A stretch of DNA of 18,103 nucleotides. Source: Lachnospiraceae bacterium (GTDB lineage Bacteria; Bacillota; Clostridia; Lachnospirales; Lachnospiraceae). Location: positions 1 through 18,103 of the forward strand of contig JAFRCB010000123.1 of NCBI GenBank assembly GCA_017404585.1. Reading direction: 5' to 3'. The translations under genes and the position numbers were made by a program. The notes beneath the pieces are model-generated. The model did not search any database. It was not told the DNA's origin and was given only the letters and a program-made list of their open reading frames with translations. Position 1 is the stretch's first letter, and the number at the start of each line of letters is the position of its first letter. Below are positions 14,328 to 18,103 of this stretch, piece by piece.

Positions 14328-16826
14328 TTAAGCTGTAACGATGCTCGCCGCCTTCTCGAGGCCGAGCTTCTTGACCGCGGCTTCGCGCATCTTGAACTTC
14401 TGGATCTTGCCCGCGTCATTCATCGGGAAGCTGTCCACGTAATCGATGTACTTGGGAACTTTATGCTTTGCCATGTGGTCAAGAACAAATTTCTTCATCT
14501 CCTCGACCGTCATAGTCTCACCCTCTTTAAGGATGATGCAGGCCATGATCTCCTCACCCAATGCCTGGTCCGGAACTCCGATGACCTGAACGTCGCTTAC
14601 CTTCGGATGCGTGTAGATGAATTCCTCGATCTCCTTCGGGTAAATATTCTCACCACCGCGGATGATCATATCCTTAAGGCGGCCAGTAATGCGGTAGTTG
14701 CCCTCCGGTGTCCTGCACGCGAGGTCGCCTGTGTGCAGCCAGCCGTCCTTGTCGATGGCTGCTGCGGTAGCCTTCGGCATCTTATAATAGCCCTTCATGA
14801 TGTTGTAGCCGCGGGCTACGAACTCAGCGATGACTTCATCCGGGCAGTCCTCACCGGTCTCCGGATCAACGATCTTGCACTCGACCTCAGGGAACGCGCT
14901 GCCGACTGTGGTAACGCGGACTTCCAGAGGATCGGTCGTGCGGCTCATAGTGCATCCCGGCGAAGCTTCTGTCTGACCGTAGACAATGACAATCTCCGGC
15001 ATATGCATCTTCTCTACGACATCTCTCATGACCGCGATCGGGCAGGGACTTCCTGCCATGATACCCGTACGCATGTGAGCAAAGCTTGTCTTCGGGAAAT
15101 CCTCATGGGCGAGCATAGCTATGACCATGGTCGGAACGCCGTGGAAGGCGGTAATGTGCTCATTGTGAATACAGGCCAGCGAGGATTTCGGTGAGAAATA
15201 AGGAATCGGCAGGATCGTTCCGCCGTGGGTCATGGTCGCCGTCATTGCGAGGACCATGCCGAAGCAGTGGAACATCGGGACCTGAATCATCATTCTGTCC
15301 TCTGTGGACAGATCCATACCGTCGCCGATGCTCTTTCCGTCATTGACTATATTGTAGTGAGTCAGCATGACACCCTTCGGGAATCCTGTTGTACCGGATG
15401 TATACTGCATGTTGCAGACATCGTTGACATCGACAGCGGCTGCCATGCGTGCGATCTCCTCAATCGGAGTTCTTGGCGCGTATTCAAGCGATTCTTCCCA
15501 GGTCAGAGCTCCCGGCATGCGGAAACCGCAGGTAATCACGTTGCGAAGGAACGGAAGTCTCTTGCAGTGCAGCGGCTGGCCGGGCTTATTATCCTTCATC
15601 TCCGGGCAAAGCTCATCCATTATCTTATCATAATGAGAGTCGCGGTAGCCTTGAATCATGACCAGCGTATGAGTGTCGGACTGGCGCAGCAGATATTCTG
15701 CCTCGTGGATCTTGTAGGCTGTATTCATTGTGACAAGGACCGCGCCGATCTTAGTTGTCGCCCAGAATGTCAGATACCACTGAGGAATATTGGTGGCCCA
15801 GATGGTGACCTTGGAGCCGGCTTTGACGCCGAGCGATACAAGAGCTCTTGCGAATTCATCCACGTCGTCCCTGAACTGACTGTACGTTCTTGTATAATCG
15901 AGCGTAGTAAACCTGATGGCCGTCTGGTCCGGGAACTCTTCCACCATGGTGTCAAGCACCTGCGGGAAGGTCTTGTCGATAAGGTCACCCTTCTTCCACA
16001 CGTAGCGGCCTTTATGCCGGTTGCTCCAGTACAGGTGGCGGTTGCCCCTCTTGGTATTTTCATAGGGTCTCATCGCATTTTCAAAATGTGTGAGAATGAT
16101 CTCAATGTCCTCAAGACCGTGGATCCACTCCGGATCCCACTCAAGGGACACGAAACCGTCGTAGTTGACAGAGCGGAGCGCATTCACGAGATCCTGCATG
16201 GGCAGGCCGCCCTCGCCGATGAGCTCCGGACGGATCTCCTGACCGTTTCTTCTGAAGTCATGGATATGTACATGCTTCACATACGCGCCGAGGTTAGTGA
16301 TCGTTTCCTCCGCGTCCTCTTTGGCCACGACCGTTGTCGTGTGCATGTCCCAAAGGGCAGCGAGGCGGTCATCGGAGAACCGGTTCAGAAGGTCGCGCAG
16401 ATGCAGTGTGCCCGCATACGCGTCCGCTGTCTCAACGAGGACAGTCACCTTTCTCTCGCCGACTATCTCGAGGATCATGGACAGGGCTTCCGCGGCCTCG
16501 TCCATATTTGCATTTTTCGTGTGAATACCGATGAACTCGATGCCGAGGTTCAGAGCCACTGTGACGCACTCATTGAATTCTCTGATGAATTCGGGTGTCG
16601 TGAAATCATTCACGGTGTTCACGCACGGGACCTTAAGGTTCTTCGAAATAAGGTAGCGTCTCGTGGCGGCTGCCCTCTCCGGGTTGGACGGGGAAGTTTT
16701 GCCTCTGAAGACCGGGCCCTGTATGTCATAGAGCTCGATGCCCTGCATGCGCGTAGCTTCAGCCACGTCGCAGAATTCATCCCAGCTCATATTTTTCCAG
16801 TTCTGAATTGAAAATGACAGCTTCAA
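14328..16826 (-). CDS. TIM-barrel isomerase/epimerase-like domain fused to acyl-CoA synthetase
   Basis: 832-residue fusion. Residues 1-255 resemble sugar-phosphate isomerase/epimerase (xylose-isomerase-type TIM barrel): IELYDIQGP, FIGIHTKN, VLVETADAYAG, LWDMHTT, VKHVHIHDF and SLEWDPEW carry the usual E/D/H metal-site candidates. Residues about 275-825 are an AMP-forming acyl-CoA synthetase: P-loop YTSGTTGFPKG (about 475), YGQTEASPG (about 618), HTGDLA (about 698), GRLKDMIIRGGENIYPKE (about 710-727) and the catalytic Lys region NDAGKIQKFKMRE (about 803). The frame is continuous, so the fusion is genuine in this sequence. The start is TTG at 16826 with AGGAGG seven bases upstream; a rarer start codon but clearly favoured by the site. 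The acyl substrate is unknown. Upstream lies the LeuA-like gene. Confidence 0.93.
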   Translation of the reverse strand: MKLSFSIQNWKNMSWDEFCDVAEATRMQGIELYDIQGPVFRGKTSPSNPERAAATRRYLISKNLKVPCVNTVNDFTTPEFIREFNECVTVALNLGIEFIGIHTKNANMDEAAEALSMILEIVGERKVTVLVETADAYAGTLHLRDLLNRFSDDRLAALWDMHTTTVVAKEDAEETITNLGAYVKHVHIHDFRRNGQEIRPELIGEGGLPMQDLVNALRSVNYDGFVSLEWDPEWIHGLEDIEIILTHFENAMRPYENTKRGNRHLYWSNRHKGRYVWKKGDLIDKTFPQVLDTMVEEFPDQTAIRFTTLDYTRTYSQFRDDVDEFARALVSLGVKAGSKVTIWATNIPQWYLTFWATTKIGAVLVTMNTAYKIHEAEYLLRQSDTHTLVMIQGYRDSHYDKIMDELCPEMKDNKPGQPLHCKRLPFLRNVITCGFRMPGALTWEESLEYAPRTPIEEIARMAAAVDVNDVCNMQYTSGTTGFPKGVMLTHYNIVNDGKSIGDGMDLSTEDRMMIQVPMFHCFGMVLAMTATMTHGGTILPIPYFSPKSSLACIHNEHITAFHGVPTMVIAMLAHEDFPKTSFAHMRTGIMAGSPCPIAVMRDVVEKMHMPEIVIVYGQTEASPGCTMSRTTDPLEVRVTTVGSAFPEVECKIVDPETGEDCPDEVIAEFVARGYNIMKGYYKMPKATAAAIDKDGWLHTGDLACRTPEGNYRITGRLKDMIIRGGENIYPKEIEEFIYTHPKVSDVQVIGVPDQALGEEIMACIILKEGETMTVEEMKKFVLDHMAKHKVPKYIDYVDSFPMNDAGKIQKFKMREAAVKKLGLEKAASIVTA

Positions 16827-16840
16827 ATTATTTCCTCCTC

Positions 16841-16942
16841 TTATACGATCAGCATTCTTTTTCCGGGCTTTTCATCCATCGCCTGCAGGCTGTTGAATCC
16901 GCAGACAGTGATCGGTATCCGACGTCCCGCACCTTTTTTCAC
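16841..16942 (-). CDS. Possible small ORF or gene remnant upstream of the fusion gene
   Basis: A 33-codon frame from GTG at 16942 contains RRIPITVCGFNSLQAMDEKP and ends KRMLIV at a TAA that touches the AGGAGG of the fusion gene. The frame stays open a little farther upstream (GLPYAAS) without a start. The composition looks protein-like, and the stop abutting the next ribosome binding site suggests translational coupling or a cut-off C-terminus. No convincing ribosome binding site precedes the GTG and I do not recognise a family. The rest of the 17017-16827 gap shows no clear terminator. Confidence 0.25.
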   Translation of the reverse strand: MKKGAGRRIPITVCGFNSLQAMDEKPGKRMLIV

Positions 16943-17017
16943 GGATGCTGCGTACGGTAATCCGATTTATATGATTCCCCGGTCAGACAGCAGGATGTGT
17001 CTTAGAATCTCAAAATC

Positions 17018-18103
17018 TCAAGCCTCTTCGTAAACGATCTTATTCAGAGCGCTGATGTAAGCGCGGATCGACGCGCCGATAATGTCTGTGGAAATGCCGT
17101 TGCCGGAGTAGACTCTGCCGCCCGCGCGGAGCTTGACCAGAGCGCTTCCCATGGCATCACGGCCTTCTGTGACAGTCTGGATCTGGAAATCATCGAGCTC
17201 ATAGTGGTGGCCGATGACCTGCTCAATAGCCTGGAAGGCTGCATCGATCGGACCGTCGCCGATGCCTACACCGCGAACTTCCTCGCCGTTCCTTGAGAGC
17301 AGGAGATTGGCTGTCGCCGTGATCACGTTGCCGCTGTTAATGACATAATTTACGATCTGATATGTGGCAGGAACTTCCATCGCTGTGCTCGCGATGATCG
17401 CGTCAAGCTCCTTGGTGCCTACGAAATGCTTCTTTGCTGCGACTCTCTTAAAGGATTCAAACACCTTGGCATTATCCTCCTCGCTGAGGTCATAGCCCAT
17501 CTGGCGGACCACCTTGATTACTTCGGTGATGTCATCGTTCTGGTCGAGACAGACATTTGCAATATCACCGAGACCGATATTGGAGAAGCGGGATATCTCC
17601 TCCTCTTCCGGCTCGAGGATTTTCTTCAGCTGCATGACAGATCTGTGAAGCTCTGTCGTGCGGACCTGTGTCATGATATCGTAATCATTGCCCTTGACCT
17701 GGACGAACTTGGCAAGCTCTTCCATTGTCACGAAACCGTTCGGAAGGGCTGTGCACTTCACGCCGACCGCGCCCTCGCGGACCGCTGCCGCCGCGCACGC
17801 GACTGCCATATGCATCGTGTCGCTGATCTGTACATAGAGCTCAATGTCGGCAAGAGCCGGGACATTCTCCATGATGCCTTTGACAAAAGTGCCGAATTCA
17901 TCCGGTGTCATGATACCTGCTGTATCACATACTGTGATTTTGTATGCGCCTGCGTCGATAGCGGTGGCAATAGCCTTATAGAGGAATTCCGGCTCCGCGC
18001 GGGTGGCGTCCTCGGCCGAGAACTCGACGAACTCGCAATAGAAGCGCGCCTTCTTTACCTGCTCAGCGCTGAGCTCAAGCATTGCCGGGGCTTTCGTGTG
18101 GCA
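17018..18103 (-). CDS. LeuA-like (2-isopropylmalate synthase family) protein lacking usual metal ligands, 5' end outside window
   Basis: About 361 residues are visible; the frame runs open through the right edge, so the Met at 18082 is internal. The fold is that of 2-isopropylmalate/homocitrate synthases: FVEFSAEDATRAEPEFLYK, then CDTAGIMTPDEFG, a linker (SNIGLGDIANVCLDQNDD), and a C-terminal LeuA regulatory domain (GIGDGPIDAAFQAIEQVIG, VTEGRDAMGSALVKLRAGGR, then YSGNGISTDIIGASIRAY). The family's metal-binding HxHND is replaced by QISDT (in LYVQISDTMHMAVA, near 17810-17840), and the GxGERxGN loop by ALPNGFVTMEE. It may therefore be a non-canonical enzyme or a regulatory relative rather than an active synthase. 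It lies 191 bases upstream of the ligase fusion gene on the same strand. Confidence 0.85.
   Translation of the reverse strand, partial: CHTKAPAMLELSAEQVKKARFYCEFVEFSAEDATRAEPEFLYKAIATAIDAGAYKITVCDTAGIMTPDEFGTFVKGIMENVPALADIELYVQISDTMHMAVACAAAAVREGAVGVKCTALPNGFVTMEELAKFVQVKGNDYDIMTQVRTTELHRSVMQLKKILEPEEEEISRFSNIGLGDIANVCLDQNDDITEVIKVVRQMGYDLSEEDNAKVFESFKRVAAKKHFVGTKELDAIIASTAMEVPATYQIVNYVINSGNVITATANLLLSRNGEEVRGVGIGDGPIDAAFQAIEQVIGHHYELDDFQIQTVTEGRDAMGSALVKLRAGGRVYSGNGISTDIIGASIRAYISALNKIVYEEA

Noticed and set aside
14226..15194. Long plus-strand open frame opposite the ligase part of the fusion gene
   Set aside because: It mirrors the codon structure of a clearly real minus-strand gene, shows no family motifs and begins inside the foldback. 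The same applies to 15225-16811, 11402-12610, 12656-13195 and 13274-13858 on the plus strand.

Overview
The window looks like a chromosomal stretch from a low-to-mid GC anaerobic Firmicute, most likely Clostridia and plausibly Lachnospiraceae. The evidence is a single-chain pyruvate:ferredoxin oxidoreductase, an anaerobic-type cobalamin methyltransferase, a short CstA-type transporter, a HicB-like protein of the type common in gut clostridia, and consensus GGAGG ribosome binding sites. Almost every gene lies on the minus strand; the exception is the partial cobalamin gene at the left edge.

Layout. 1-776 (+): 3' part of a precorrin-2 C20-methyltransferase carrying an unusual low-complexity insert. 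It converges on a minus-strand cluster (4969 to 846): a two-helix membrane protein, a MoxR/CobS-like AAA+ ATPase with an atypical Walker A, and a VWA-domain protein, probably one chaperone-like system. 5248-6714 (-): CstA-family transporter with a textbook terminator at 5173-5210. 6950-8223 (-): a short AT-richer cassette with a 49-codon ORF, a HicB-family protein and an AlkZ-related protein, bordered by decayed N-terminal pieces that look like an IS1182-type transposase. 8656-10067: an apparently intact IS256-family element (about 1.4 kb) with a candidate 8-bp target duplication. 10068-10524: gene-free DNA with degenerate, roughly 107-bp hairpin-bearing repeats.

10565-14059 (-): pyruvate:ferredoxin oxidoreductase. 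14124-14321: a nearly 200-bp imperfect foldback with a 32-bp perfect palindrome at its centre, filling most of the gap between this gene and the one upstream. 14328-16826 (-): a fusion of an N-terminal sugar-phosphate isomerase/epimerase-like TIM barrel with a C-terminal acyl-CoA synthetase. 17018 to the right edge (-): a LeuA-like protein whose HxHN metal-binding segment appears to be lost.

Functionally, the transporter (CstA relatives include pyruvate carriers), the pyruvate oxidoreductase, the acyl-CoA synthetase fusion and the LeuA-like protein all concern 2-oxoacid/acyl-CoA metabolism, but only their proximity links them. The least explained items are the LeuA-like protein next to the TIM-barrel/ligase fusion, the large foldback, the hairpin repeat array, and the membrane/AAA+/VWA trio.
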